This document shows, piece by piece, positions 46,400 through 58,228 of a DNA stretch of 64,000 bases. Under the pieces are notes generated by a model. The model was not told the origin of the DNA. It did no database searches and saw nothing but the letters and a program-made list of their open reading frames with translations. Position 1 is the stretch's first letter, and each line of letters begins with the position of its first letter. The DNA comes from Hydractinia symbiolongicarpus (Eukaryota > Cnidaria > Hydrozoa > Anthoathecata > Hydractiniidae). A program made the translations under genes and the position numbers. The stretch spans positions 28,644,001 through 28,708,000 of the forward strand of contig NC_079883.1 in the NCBI RefSeq assembly GCF_029227915.1, given 5' to 3'.

Positions 46400-46931
46400 A
46401 CATTCTAATTTTGTTAGATCACTTTGTATAGGTATTATAAATTACTTTATGAATCACATAGGGTTTCTCATCTGTAGATACCTTTACTTCAAGTCAAAAC
46501 GCGAGTACCTTGATATTACCTCCCGCTCAATATGTCTATCCAACATAATAAAATGAAACTTATTTTTTAGTAGTGGGCTCTGTCAAATAAACGGTAAATT
46601 ACTATCCAAGTCTAAGATATAGGAAGCCATTTAGTTATTATGGTTAAAAAAAAAAATTCTCCGTGCGACATAAAAATTTATGAGGTTTGTATTTTTGCTT
46701 TTGACTGCTCGTCAATCATACAATTCGACTTCTAGATCAAATATATTAATATTTTACGTGCAGATCTAGTTGTTGCTGTAGGCGTTTTGATCTAACATTG
46801 AAGTTCTATTTGAACTCTGAGTCTTCGAATGTTTATATTTGGGAAATAAAAACGTTTACAGGTCGTACCGTTGGGACTTTTACTTTATATTATATTTATA
46901 TTATATTATATTTTTATACGCTTAAAAATAA

Positions 46932-47150
46932 AATGGGGAGGCTAACAAAAACAAAAAAAAATGCCGAGCGTTGTAAGGCATAACGAGACAAAAACAAAGA
47001 AGCTCACAATGTTAATGATGCGCTTAGGAAGAGGGTTGCAAAAGAAAAAGAATTAAGCTCAATCCAGCTCAAAATCGTTTACGATTGAAAAGAGAAGCTG
47101 CTGCCAAAAAAACACGAAGGCAACAAAAGAGAAACGCTGCTCAAACTGGT
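46932..47150 (+). pseudogene. Decayed basic-protein coding remnant
   Basis: The frame from the ATG at 46,932 reads MGRLTKTKKNAERCKA and then a stop. After the stop it continues with RDKNKEAHNVNDALRKR and AKEKEL. A shifted frame yields NRLRLKREAAAKKTRRQQKR. Such Arg/Lys-rich, amphipathic sequence resembles N-terminal parts of some transposon-encoded proteins. One stop and one frameshift make it non-functional. The family is not identified. Confidence 0.4.
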
Positions 47151-47159
47151 AATATTCCA

Positions 47160-49104
47160 TAATATTTCATGCATGTATACCTTTCTTATTTTGGAGTGTG
47201 ATTTTGGGTATTCTAAAAAATTCATGCAACCAAAATGAAATTGTAAGATTACAAGGAGTCAAACATCTGCCACAGCGTTGTACCCTCCGACCTGTTGTTT
47301 AAACTTACGTCCATATATAAAAAAAAAAGTTGGTTTCATATGTGCGAACTTGAAAAGTTGTCTAGGAATTTAGATTCTTTTCTTGAAAATTCTTGATAGT
47401 TTCTTAAGAATTTTCTCTTTGAAATTCCACTACTTAAGTACGACATCATCAACTAGCTCTTGGTGAGGTGTTGTATCTAACAGTTTTACCAAAGCATGTA
47501 GAGTTATATATGTTTTCAGACATTCAGTTTTGTGTTTTGAACATTTTCCATAAATTTTAATTCTTGTTTATTATACTTATGGTTGATAGCAGCAATCATT
47601 TATCTTTAGAGCTAGCCAATTAGTAACTTTTAAAACCTATATTTCAAAAATGATAAAGATTCTTACGAAAAATTCCTACACATCTTTCCAAACTCTTTTA
47701 TACGAAATCAACTTGATTTTTCACAGAAGGTAAACTTTTTGTCATATATCAGAAATTTTATGCATGGCCGTCATATATTTCCGTCAATCAACACATCACG
47801 CATCCATAAGAAAGAAAAATTTTGCCCTTTAACTGATGCAACGCGTTACCATTAATTAGACCACTTACCATGCCAAATATATGAAAACTACCAAGTGGTG
47901 GAGATGGGAGGCTAGAGGGAGTAAGGAATGGCAAATGCAAATGGAAAGTTCAAAGTAAGGCTTTTATTGTTGCTTTATTGAGTCAAGTGACATGCCACTG
48001 CAATGCCAACCTTGTTCCAAGGGAATTTTTGCCTTTTTGTTTGAGTTAATAACCCCTCCGTAATAACAAGTCAGGGGCCATAATAAAAATAAATAAATAA
48101 AATTAATAAAAGTGGACGGAGTATATTTTAGTGACGTAGGAAAAAGCCAATCATGGTTGAATCCAATAATGAAGAGGAGATGTTTTATAAATTCCCTTTC
48201 TAGAATGCTAAAATTGAACTTTTCCGCCTAGTTAGATCATAGACACAAGAACCAGCATGGCATGATACAGCCGCTTTTGCCTACGTGAACAGCAAAATAA
48301 ACACAACATCCTCGATGACGAGCAAAGATGACGTTTTTCTCGATCATTCTGAAAGATGAAAACAAATCCCTTAAATGACAGATGTTGTCTTAACTACACT
48401 ACTCAATATCTCCTAACTACTATCCTAATTTGAGTTAATATTCTTCTTCTCAGTTTTTCCCGACTGTACTGCCATTTTATATCTCATCGCGAAAATCTTT
48501 CTCCAATCATTTTATATTTAGGCCTTCAATCACAATGCATACTAGGTTGCAACAGTGTGATATAAAAATATATCGACTGCTTCATTTGGTTAATTCAAAA
48601 TTCATATAAACATTATAAATTTACTAGGCGATAAGGGCGTGGAAAAATCCACTTAGCCAGAACAAATCGAAAGAAATCCGTTAATTGTATTGTGATGACG
48701 TCAAAAAAAGAGAAAGATTTTTTAGCTAGCTACATCCTAATTCGTGTTCAAAAAAGAAGAGAAGTTTGACTACTAAGGTAGCTATGAACACCTAAAAAAA
48801 AGAAGGAGCCTTAAAGCTAACATTAGCTAGGTAACAAAACAGTACCTAACACACCCAGTTAAATATTAAAGCTGGGGAGACTAGCTATAGCTAACTATTT
48901 ATGCTTGGTAAAACACATATAAAGAGAAACAATAGCAATATAAAAATTATGACATTTGCAGTAAACAAACCAAAATTTTCTGTTTCGCTAGCGCATTTGT
49001 TTGGTACTCAGCTAACAACTTTATGCAGCATTTTGAATTTAGGACAAAAACATAAGTTACGCACCAGGGGATACATTAATTATGCAAACAAAATAAAACA
49101 AATA
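47160..49104. other. Intergenic, nothing recognisable
   Basis: No supported gene. An ORF at 48,901-49,110 has no recognisable domain. Confidence 0.5.
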
Positions 49105-49619
49105 CAGTAGACGTCTGTTAATTCGAATGCCGCTTAATTCGAACTTTCCGTTTTTTCAAACAAATTACTAAGTCCCTTGAGTTTGGTTTCATTAAAGTCT
49201 TATATTTTGAGCTGCAATGCGAACTCCTCTAGTTCAAACATTTCGCTAATTCGAACAATTTTGTAGTCCCAAGGCTACATTATGCTCGTTAATTCGACCT
49301 TTTGTGTATCGATAAATAAAATCTTATGGGGAAATAAAAAAAACGTTTTCATTTTTATTCATTTTTATTACATCAATAGTGGCAAAATTTCTTTCAATTT
49401 ATCAATTAAATTGGCATTTCCAATAAAATGAAGTTTATCTCCAAGCAAACAACGTTAAAAGATTTTTATAAAAAGTTGTAGTAAAGTTGTAATAAAGTTC
49501 TATTAGCATAAAACCTTTTAACGTTTATTAAAATTCTTGTTTTTTCTGAGCTCCGAACATTCGTTAATTCGAACAAATGATTTAGTCCCCAGCGTTTTCG
49601 AATTAACGGACGTCTACTG
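49105..49619. mobile_element. Pogo/Tigger-like MITE, 515 bp
   Basis: Terminal inverted repeats cagtagacgtctgttaattcgaa (left) and ttcgaattaacggacgtctactg (right) are flanked by TA on both sides, the target duplication of Tc1/mariner-type transposons. CAGTAGAC ends with internal ttaattcgaa repeats are typical of pogo/Tigger elements. There is no transposase. Confidence 0.88.
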
Positions 49620-52600
49620 TATGCTAGATGTTTTATAAAAACCGCGGTAAAATTATATATAAAACTTTAAGAACTTAAAGAATACGATTCTCCTTGACAA
49701 TTTTGAGTGTCCTACATATAAAAACGGAACGTCTAAAAATATCAAAGTTCTTATTTTTTCTAAATTCCAAGTCACTTAAACTTGAAACTGTAGCATTCAT
49801 TTGCTACTTCTAACTTTACTTTACTACTTCTAGCTCCACTCTTTACTTCCAAAATAACTTGTTGTGGGCTCCAACTTCACTTTTCTACTTTTACTTCTAC
49901 TACTTCACTTGGAGTTTTCTTTTTTTCATATATTTTTCTTTGAAACACTTTACTTTTTGCACTTTCTTCAAGTCGAAGGGACCGTTTTTTTATTGTTGTT
50001 TTATGTGTCGATTGGTAACCCTGCTCTACATTATATGCTTTTTTAATCTACTCTACTTCTCCAGTTTGACTTTTCTAGCTTTTAATATCTGCACTTTTTT
50101 ATATCTAAGAGATCGTCAAAAATGAGACATTTTTTAACCGCTTTTTTAGTTCGCCTTCCGTAGATAACTTTGTCGAGAAATTTTTATGTTTGTTTGTTTT
50201 TACGCCAAGGGATCTTTTTATTCGAATGCCGTCCCGTTTGAAAGTATATATTTGAGCGAATCATACTACTTATTTTCTATCACGTGGTTTCTAACGGTTG
50301 CGAGACAAATGTAAACAAAACAAAGAAACTCGACACACTCGCGCATTCGGGTGGTAAAAAATATCTTCTTTGTAACAGTCGCAGACAGACGGACAGACGG
50401 AACTGGCGTATTATTATATAGATCTAGCTGCTGTGTTCAACTGTTATTTTACACCTGCTGCATATTCCAGATTACCTATAATGGAAACTATAATTATTTA
50501 TGCCAGCTTTTCACAAATAGGTTGTCAGCTAGTAGACTATATTGTTCAGTTGCTGAAAAAAGTGTCGTGAGTGAAGTCACTTAGTGTAAGCTAATCGATA
50601 TAATTGATGTTTACCGCATGACGAGCAATTAGGTAAGAAAGTTTTGACCAATCGCGGTTTGGAGAAAAAGGCCAACCTGTCTGCAAAACCCAGACCTGAC
50701 AATAAGCGTTGTATCAGTGAGAGATAAAAAGCCTCGGGTATAAGGTTGACATAAAATGCACGAAAATTTCGAGATTTAAAGGTAATTAATCCGGTAAATA
50801 CATAAAAATTTAGTGCTTTTACAAAATAATCTTGCGCATAAACAAGGTTAATGGAAGGAACGGTTAAAATCTTAAACAGCTTAAAATACGATCATTAAAC
50901 TTAAATTTTGGTCGAGGTATAACACATGATTTTCCTCAACAGATTATGATATGGTTTTCATGCACATGGTTTTCTGATTATGATTTTTAAATGAAATGAC
51001 TAATCAAGCGTATTATTCGAACGTTGTTCAAAGTTGTCCCTCATTCTAAAAATAACAACATTTCATATCGTTGATACAACGTAAGTTATAGCCTGTTTTT
51101 TTTCTTTTTTATCTTTGAATTGTAATTTTTCATCAGTATTAAACTTTCTTAGTATAAGGTTAGTTGTACTTAAAAATGATTAAAAATAAAAACTGCTTCT
51201 CCTGCTGGACCTATTTGTTCAGACCTGTAAGTAAGTGCAGTGCCGGTGAGAGAAGATGTTCCTCGTTCTAAAAAGTAACACGATTTTATACAACGTAAGT
51301 TATAATCTGTTTCTTTTTTTCTTTTTTTTTAATCGCAATTTTTTATCAGGATCAAACGTTTGTCGTAAATTTTAGTGATTTTTAAGTTTTTGTCTCTCCT
51401 AAAAAATGTGCGCATAGAGCAAACATATTGTCCTCAAAATAACCTTTTTTGAGTACTCTTTTTTTGGTCTGCGTTTAACGTTTTTCGCATTTGGAATATA
51501 CAATGATGCCTCTGTGAAAGAAATAGTGGTAACGGCGATTAAAACGAATTTTTTTTGGTGTCGCCACAAAGAGTCCTTATTCTCGTTTACCAGACAACAC
51601 GGAACAGCGCATTACTTAAGGCCGCGGAAAACTTTTGCCGGACCTGTATCAAACATAAAGTTATCAGAGAATTCAATGCCAGCCGTCTTCCTTGTATTTA
51701 AGGCATTACAGTAGAGTTGCTACACGGCATTTCTAAGGCTCTTAGCATCACATTTTTTTATTGAGTCACAAGTAGTTGCATAGGGTACTTGCCAGTGTTT
51801 CCTAAAAAGTGAGATTGTCAGTGAGTAGTCAGGGAGTGTTACAATCTTAGGTACGGATGTGTTACAGAACTTTGGAATTTTTTTCAAGTTTTACCTGTTT
51901 GTGGATCATTTTTCTACGTTGTAGCTGTATCTATAAGAAACACGTGTCAAAACAATTACACACCTCCATATATATTTTGGCTAGCGCAAACGCATTTTTG
52001 ACACATTTTTCCAATTACCTAGGAACAGAATACAATTTTTGATAAAAATCGCATAAAATCTCGTGGCATTATTGCATAACATATACTGTGCCTCTGAGCT
52101 CTTTCAGATAGAAGGCTATCCCAAAGTGCTTTAGGATTAGAATGATCTTACTGATATGTTTTTATGTTGTTTATCTTATATTTTTCGTGGCAGAGTTTTC
52201 TTTTAATGCAACCGTCGTTTTCCGCGTATTTAAAGAAAGGAGATAGTGCATAAAAAGAGCTCTTTCGTTTAACTAAAATAATTCTGAGAAAGGAGAATGG
52301 TTCGCAGAGTTCTTTTCTTACAACTGTAACACACGCGGAATATATTACCACCCGCGTCATTTGATATGCAGTCGCGTGTTTGATGGTGATGATGTACAAT
52401 AAAAATTAGTACCCTCACTAACAACCACATATAAAAATTAAATATTAAATATTTTTCACATATTAAATACAAAAGGTTAAGGTGTTAGGCAGGTGGTGTA
52501 TTGTATGAAACACTATTTTATTGTGTTTAAAAACATATATATATATATACATACCCTCTTTGTTTATACAGATTTATTGAACTTAACTTTAAACGTAAAT

Positions 52601-53924
52601 TTTTACCATCAGTCTACAGATTATTAACGTACAGGTTCGTTGTTTAACTGCCATTTTAATTTAGGATTTTTCTGATGTTTAAATATAGTACGGTTGTTTT
52701 TTTTTAAAAAATATTTTTCTGTGTGCCATTTTATATGGTAGAGCGTTACTTAATCGTCTGTTCAGCGAATTTTCATAAACTCGATTCTAATTTTAATGTA
52801 TAATATATGTTTATATTTTCAGCGGGACGCTTTATTGCCTCTAGCCTCTGCGGCAGAAAAAAAAGACAAGGTTATTTTCAGTTCATTTCTTTACACGGAT
52901 GTATTTTTAGGACTTTAAATGAATGAATGAATAAAAATCTCAAAAGATGTGTCTGCGAGAAAACATCCACTAAAAAAACTCTTGCAGAAATAACTTATTT
53001 TTGCGAAAACTACTTTTGTGCTATTGTCACATATTTGCCAAGTTTAGTTCCGTACAATTTTTCATTGCTTTCTCCTGTCGCAAACATTGCTTTTGCATTT
53101 TCTTAGTAAGAGCTTCCAAAGGCAAAAATTAGATCGCAAAGTGTTTTCTCTTAAAAATACTAATTTTTATCATTCGTGGAGAGTCTGTCTTTCGTAAGGC
53201 ACCCTTTAAACATGAGAAATTTCTAACATGGACGGATGACTTGGTTGATGTTGGCAGTTTTTTTGATCTCGCATAGTACGTAGGGAGTAGTTTGATTTTA
53301 ATGCAGCAAATCATTCTACTTAAGTTAAGAAATGAATTTGGAAGAAAGGATAACCGAATTAATATTTACGAATTCGTCTTATTTCCTCCAACTTAAACAC
53401 CGCGTAACTAAACCAAGAACGTCCTGCGCAAACTTTCATTTCGCATTTTGCTTTAAATTTCTTTCTTTCTTTGTAAAAATTCTCTTTAGATAACACACAA
53501 AAAATTGAGGCGACTAATTTGCAATTATAGATCTGTTTTCAATAAAAATGTGCTTGTTCTTAAATTTTTAATCTGCACTTTGCATACTACTTTCTTCTAA
53601 GAATCACTTTTAAGGTGCTTTGACTTTCAGGGTGAGTCTTGTTCTTCCAGTGTTGTTCTTCTTACACGAATACCTTTGGCAAACCTCGTTCTTGGTTCTT
53701 AGACACATGCTTACATATTCGTTTAAAGACCGTTATTCCTTTAAATTTCACTTAAGCAATATTTTATCAGCTGGAAGAAGATAAGATTACGTAAAATAAC
53801 ATTTTGTAAGTGTAAGATTCGAATGGACCCATACTTCAATTTTAACTTGAAATTTACCGAGACTGTGTAACATAAAAGCGGATGTTCACGACTCGATTTT
53901 GTCAACTCTGCCGCCCTCGCATCC
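49620..53924. other. Intergenic region with repeat fragments
   Basis: A Helitron-like 5' end on the minus strand stops at 50,422 (ggcgtattattatataga, preceded by gacagacggacagacgg). Two related 110-bp segments lie at about 51,035-51,150 and 51,255-51,370. A tatatatatata run lies near 52,538. No coding sequence is supported. Confidence 0.5.
50380..50422 (-). mobile_element. Helitron-like 5' terminus
   Basis: On the minus strand the sequence reads TCTATATAATAATACGCC, then CCGTCTGTCCGTCTGTC. A TC start followed by an AT-rich stretch and cgcc plus gtctgtc repeats is typical of many invertebrate Helitron families. The matching 3' end was not found. Confidence 0.45.
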
Positions 53925-54150
53925 GACGCTTTGCTACCATTTTATCTATGATGTAATGTTATGGGCGTACTACGCTTTCTAAGTGACTTTTACCGAACTT
54001 ATGTCAATCATAAGGCAGGATGACAATGGACGGATTCCGTACTCTACCATGATTGGCTTAATTTTAATCGTAACAGACAGATCTTGTGTAATCGAGCGTA
54101 AAGGAATTCAATATTGATGTTTTGCTTTAGGAAAAGTTATAAAAAAGTTG
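53925..54150 (+). promoter_or_regulatory. Probable promoter of the second CaaX gene
   Basis: Same ordered blocks as at 32,006-32,215: gatgtaatgtt, atgtcaatcat, atgattggcttaatttta, gtaatcgagcgtaaa and ggaaaagttat. The inverted CCAAT box with its flank is the best-kept block. Confidence 0.6.
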
Positions 54151-54665
54151 CATGTCCGATAAAGAAGTGTAAAGGTTCTTGTTGTTAAGTTATCGAAACA
54201 AACGAAACAAACAGAAGGCTAAATCATTTGGGAATTCGAAAGCAACTTGAATGTAAGCAACACTTTAATCGATTTGTTATACCACTTTGCATACAAATAT
54301 ATGTATTTTCATCACACGTACAAAGTTCGCTTATGTATTGTTTACCAGGATAAAACTATCGTTCTATTTCCAATATTTTACTGATACTTGTTTTACATAA
54401 TTATTAATAATATTTTTAACACATAGTTAACACAAATTTATGCTTTGTTACTCAACTTAACCATATTTCGTTACACCTTTCCTGTTTAAAGGTTGTAAAT
54501 TAACCATTTTTACCAGGTCTGTAGATTCCATGGAAAAAAAGTTACAATCTGGTCTGTAAATTAAAAAAATTGCATTTTCTTAACAATCTGATGCAAGGTC
54601 AACAGGCGCATATGCTTTGCAACATTTTCATGACCAGACCCTTCCTCTTTATTTTAGAAAACACC
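54151..54665 (+). other. 5'UTR exon and intron of the second CaaX gene
   Basis: A donor GAAT|GTAAGC at 54,252/54,253 ends the probable noncoding exon. The intron ends ctctttattttag at 54,657, leaving the 8-base leader aaaacacc before the ATG. An open frame extends upstream to 54,570 but crosses this acceptor, so the start at 54,666 (accATGG, a strong Kozak context) is chosen. Confidence 0.6.
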
Positions 54666-55223
54666 ATGGTTAAGGGAGCCTTGTTGCTTTCTGTGGATGA
54701 TTCAGTAGATGCAGACCTCATTTTACGATTGCGAAATAAAATGGAAGGAGCTTCTAACTTGGAAGTGTTTGAATTAGATGACGTTTCACATGAACACGAA
54801 GAACTGTCAAGTTACGCAGAAAAGTTCAAACAAATGATAAAAACTCGCATTAACAGGGTCTTCTTGATAAACTCTCCAAAGCTTCGTAATTTGGTCGAAT
54901 GTAATAATTTCAACGTTGACAATACCAACTTAAGCACTGACCAAAAAGCTCAAGAGATTATCAGGGAGATGATCACACGAGAGAGAGTTAAGTCGGAAAA
55001 AGAAAGTAAGCTAGTACTATTGTCGCTATCAGAAAAACAAGAAGTACCTCACAGTTTGCAACAAATTAAACATGTCTGTGTTATTGATGGGAACGGAAGA
55101 ATAGATTCAAAAATTATCGACGGTGTTGTCATTGGTTTGTGTCAAATGGAAATTCCGAGAGCAAGTAGTGAAAAGAAAAGTAGCGAAAAGAAAGAGAAAG
55201 ATAGCGGCTGCATTGTGGCATGA
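54666..55223 (+). CDS. CaaX-tailed small protein, copy B (possible SEFIR/TIR-like fold)
   Basis: 185 residues, single coding exon, paralogue of 32,834-33,373. Shared blocks are LLxSVDDS (6-13), NLEVFELDDV (31-40), RVFLINSP (64-71), SKLVLLSL (114-121) and IKHVCVID (134-141). It ends with EKKSSEKKEKDSG and then CIVA (182-185), another CaaX box behind a lysine-rich stretch, predicting prenylation and membrane anchoring. The most divergent parts are the helix after the first strand, residues 75-110 and the linker before the tail. Ala at the last position favours farnesylation by known rules, whereas Val in copy A is less decisive. No enzymatic motif is seen. Channel copy B starts 3 kb downstream, mirroring copy A. 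Confidence 0.85.
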   Translation: MVKGALLLSVDDSVDADLILRLRNKMEGASNLEVFELDDVSHEHEELSSYAEKFKQMIKTRINRVFLINSPKLRNLVECNNFNVDNTNLSTDQKAQEIIREMITRERVKSEKESKLVLLSLSEKQEVPHSLQQIKHVCVIDGNGRIDSKIIDGVVIGLCQMEIPRASSEKKSSEKKEKDSGCIVA

Positions 55224-56461
55224 TACCCAAGGGAGACAAACTGAAGCCGAGGGTCGTGAATTTTAGAAGTAGTAAACAAAATATGGCTGCTGCTTTGCAG
55301 GCGTGACATGGACCTTAAATTGAGCGACTGTCCAGAGGCTAATAAATTTGGTGAATTTAATTTTATTTAAGATTAATTTAGATTTTATTTGTGGGTTTAG
55401 CATGATATTTTTTTATGTTTGTTACATGGATCTGTAAGTGAACGCTGGAATGATAAAAGTGTTAATTTAATTAAGGATCAGTACTTATTTAAGGATTTGG
55501 TAACCCTCTCTTCTCAGTATTTTCTCTCTAGGTTCCTATACATGTGTGTGCCAAGCAAAAATATTTGGACTCAAGGCAAAACATTTTAGTGTATACTTTT
55601 TTAAGCAAAACGGTTATCGTCAGGGCTTCAAATACGGATAGCTAAGGATATGAACGTATCTATTATTCTTGGATCTAGGTTAACAAGCCTTGCGTTTTTG
55701 ATCATTTTTCAAGAAAAATAATGAGTTTAACTCTACTCTTTTGATTCTGGTATGTGTGTCACAGGATACATGTCCATTTTGTCACACAAAGGTATTGTTA
55801 GGACTTTATGAATTCAAATAAATTGGAAGGCATCAAAATGTACACTCAATAAAATATCCAACAAAGTTTCCACGATAAGTAACCCACAGGTAAAGATCTC
55901 TTTTAACTAAATCCTAGCATATTTTTTTCTGCCACGCAAATGCCAGAGTCAAAGGTTAATGATGAAAAGTAAACAAATAATGTCACACTGGAGTTCATCT
56001 ATTAACGAATTTTAAAGCCACAATAGTGATAATTTGCTCAAAGTGAATATATATATATATATACCATATGGTTGCAAAGCTCCTACTAAAAATTGTGTCT
56101 TTATCCTCCAGTGAAAATATAAATATATATATTCATGGATCATCATTTAAAAATTTACGTAGTATGAATTTTTGAATGAATTTTCTCAAGGGGTTATTAT
56201 TTCCTAATAATAAGAGGTTTAAATAATTAGAGGTTTAAATGTTCTGTGTTGTTTTATGTATAAACATTATATATAAAGAGAGCTGTTAACTATTATGCAA
56301 AGAAATTAGTTCACAATAAATCTTACTTTACTATAAATACAGGAATTTTATCAGAAATTTTTAGTTTTTTTATTCCTCCAATTTTTTGCTGGCTGCCAAG
56401 TTGATAATACCGATTTGCAATTAGCAAAATCAGCATTTTAACTTTTTGTATGGGTTATATA
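55224..56461 (+). other. 3'UTR of the second CaaX gene and spacer
   Basis: gtaaacaaaatatggctgc, then tgcaggcgtgaca (55,273-55,307), matches the 3'UTR of copy A. Possible poly(A) signals lie at 55,815 and 55,851 (aataaa). A tatatatatata run lies near 56,048. No further gene is seen. Confidence 0.55.
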
Positions 56462-57915
56462 CAGTACCGATCACGAGTAACTATACACGAGTATTAAACT
56501 ACGAGTACGAGTAATTTCTCCTGTGTGTATTCCACGAGTACTCGAAGAGTATACTACGCGTACGATTACGTCAAAATACTCGCACATTTTTGCTACTGTA
56601 CTCGCTATCATGCGCGAAAGGAAAACGGTAAAAGTAAACGATAAACTTTTGCAATATTTTCTAAAAATGTTTTTCGGTGTTTATGCTATTATTTTTTTTA
56701 TTTTTTTTAATTAATTATGACGATGTTGAATTTCACATTGTCATATTTTTAAAACAAAGAACAAAGTTAGGGAAACTCCATTTTGACAATTTTCAAATAA
56801 AATACATCATGTCAAGGTTTAAACAGTTTTTAAAAGAAATCCTGCGATGTTTAAACAGTTTTCTAATGAAATATATATAGTAATATTATAGGCCATTTTG
56901 TTTTGTTTTTTTAAAGAACCCAATACTTATAACCTCACTGCACATGTGCTTTACTTTTTTCTCTCAATAACGATTTCCTCACTCTCTCTAAAACACGATT
57001 CTGGAGATTATTTTTCTTTTGTGTTGAATGTTATTGTAATCTATTTGTATCCTTGCAATCACATTGAGCATATTGAAATGATTTGCTTCTGGTAATAGAG
57101 CAGTAAGGCAGGTATCATTTTTAGGTGTTATTGACAGGTTAACAAGCTAATGCCCAGGAATAAATTGATAAATGCTGTTAAAAAACAGTTAAAAAATGTA
57201 ACAATTTAGTTTAACAATATTTTTTTCTTTTTTATATTCGCAACTTTTAAACACCAAAAAAATGTGAATAAAAAAATTAAAATACAATTAATAAGACACA
57301 TGAAACTTTCTCCTCCCAATTACTGCCACTCATTTTATTATTAACACTATGATTGGTAAGATAAGAATGGATAATAAAATCATAAAAACATGAGAAGAAA
57401 TCTTCTGTACATTGTTGTTACAGACGATTTGTAATAATTCTATTTTTTGTTTCTTCTTACGCATCGTAAAGACGCAGATGCTTGACTGATGTTTCCCCGT
57501 TAATGAGAAATAAAAAATTTAAATGTAAAGTTATAAAAAAGCCATTACGGAAAAGTATACATTTTTATGTAAACTAATGTAAACTAAAAAGAATTTGCTG
57601 CAACATATAAAAAAATTAATGTAAAATAAAATGTTATTTCGACGTGAAACCAAGTAAAAGTTTTCACAATGTCTAAGGTAGCAGACAAATGTAAGCTATC
57701 GATAAAAATTATGCCACAACGAATTCTCGTTTTTTATTTTCTACTTGAACACGTACTCACAAATCATTCACTTATTGTACTCGCATTCGCAAGAGGCTGT
57801 ACTCGAGGGTACGGAGTAGTATACTTGCTGATTACTCGTACTCGTCTTCACTGTACTCTTCATTTAATGTACCCGTACTCGTATACTTGTGTATAGTTAC
57901 TCACGATCGACACTG
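56462..57915. mobile_element. 1.45-kb TIR element with ACGAGTA arrays
   Basis: The left end cagtaccgatcacgagtaactatacac and the right end gtgtatagttactcacgatcgacactg are inverted repeats flanked by TA on both sides. Both subterminal zones (56,475-56,610 and 57,745-57,900) carry many acgagta/tactcgt motifs in both orientations. The AT-rich core has no transposase, so it is non-autonomous. It lies between the CaaX and channel genes of copy B and accounts for part of that spacer. Confidence 0.82.
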
Positions 57916-58228
57916 TATAATATCATTATATTTACCATTTGTGTATGCGACAGGTATTGTTGGAATGCTAATCTTGTTTTGGAGTTACCGAAAATGTTTT
58001 TCTTATTGGATGTTTATGTATATTACTAATTATTATTTATCAATTTATCAGAGTCCTAAAACTGAAGCAGCTTAAGTTCTATTTCCTCAAAAATATTTCA
58101 TTTATATGTATCCAAACCCAGACTTTCATGGGAAGGTAAGAATAAAAGTTTCTGCAGCAAATACACAAGAAAGCATACTATTCTGCTCTAATTTTAAGCA
58201 TTTTATAGGCTAGCCAGTTTTCGAGGTC
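57916..58228 (+). other. Spacer and acceptor before channel copy B
   Basis: Acceptor candidates ttttatag (58,208) and gctagccag (58,217) precede the ATG at 58,229 by 20 and 11 bases. Nothing else is seen. Confidence 0.45.

Noticed and set aside
52819-52870. Small exon candidate after tatattttcag
   Set aside because: A good acceptor is present, but the donor (aaggttatt) is poor and no neighbouring exon joins it.
54570-54665. 32-residue N-terminal extension of CaaX copy B
   Set aside because: It crosses the acceptor ctctttattttag and has no counterpart in copy A. The ATG at 54,666 has better context and matches copy A.
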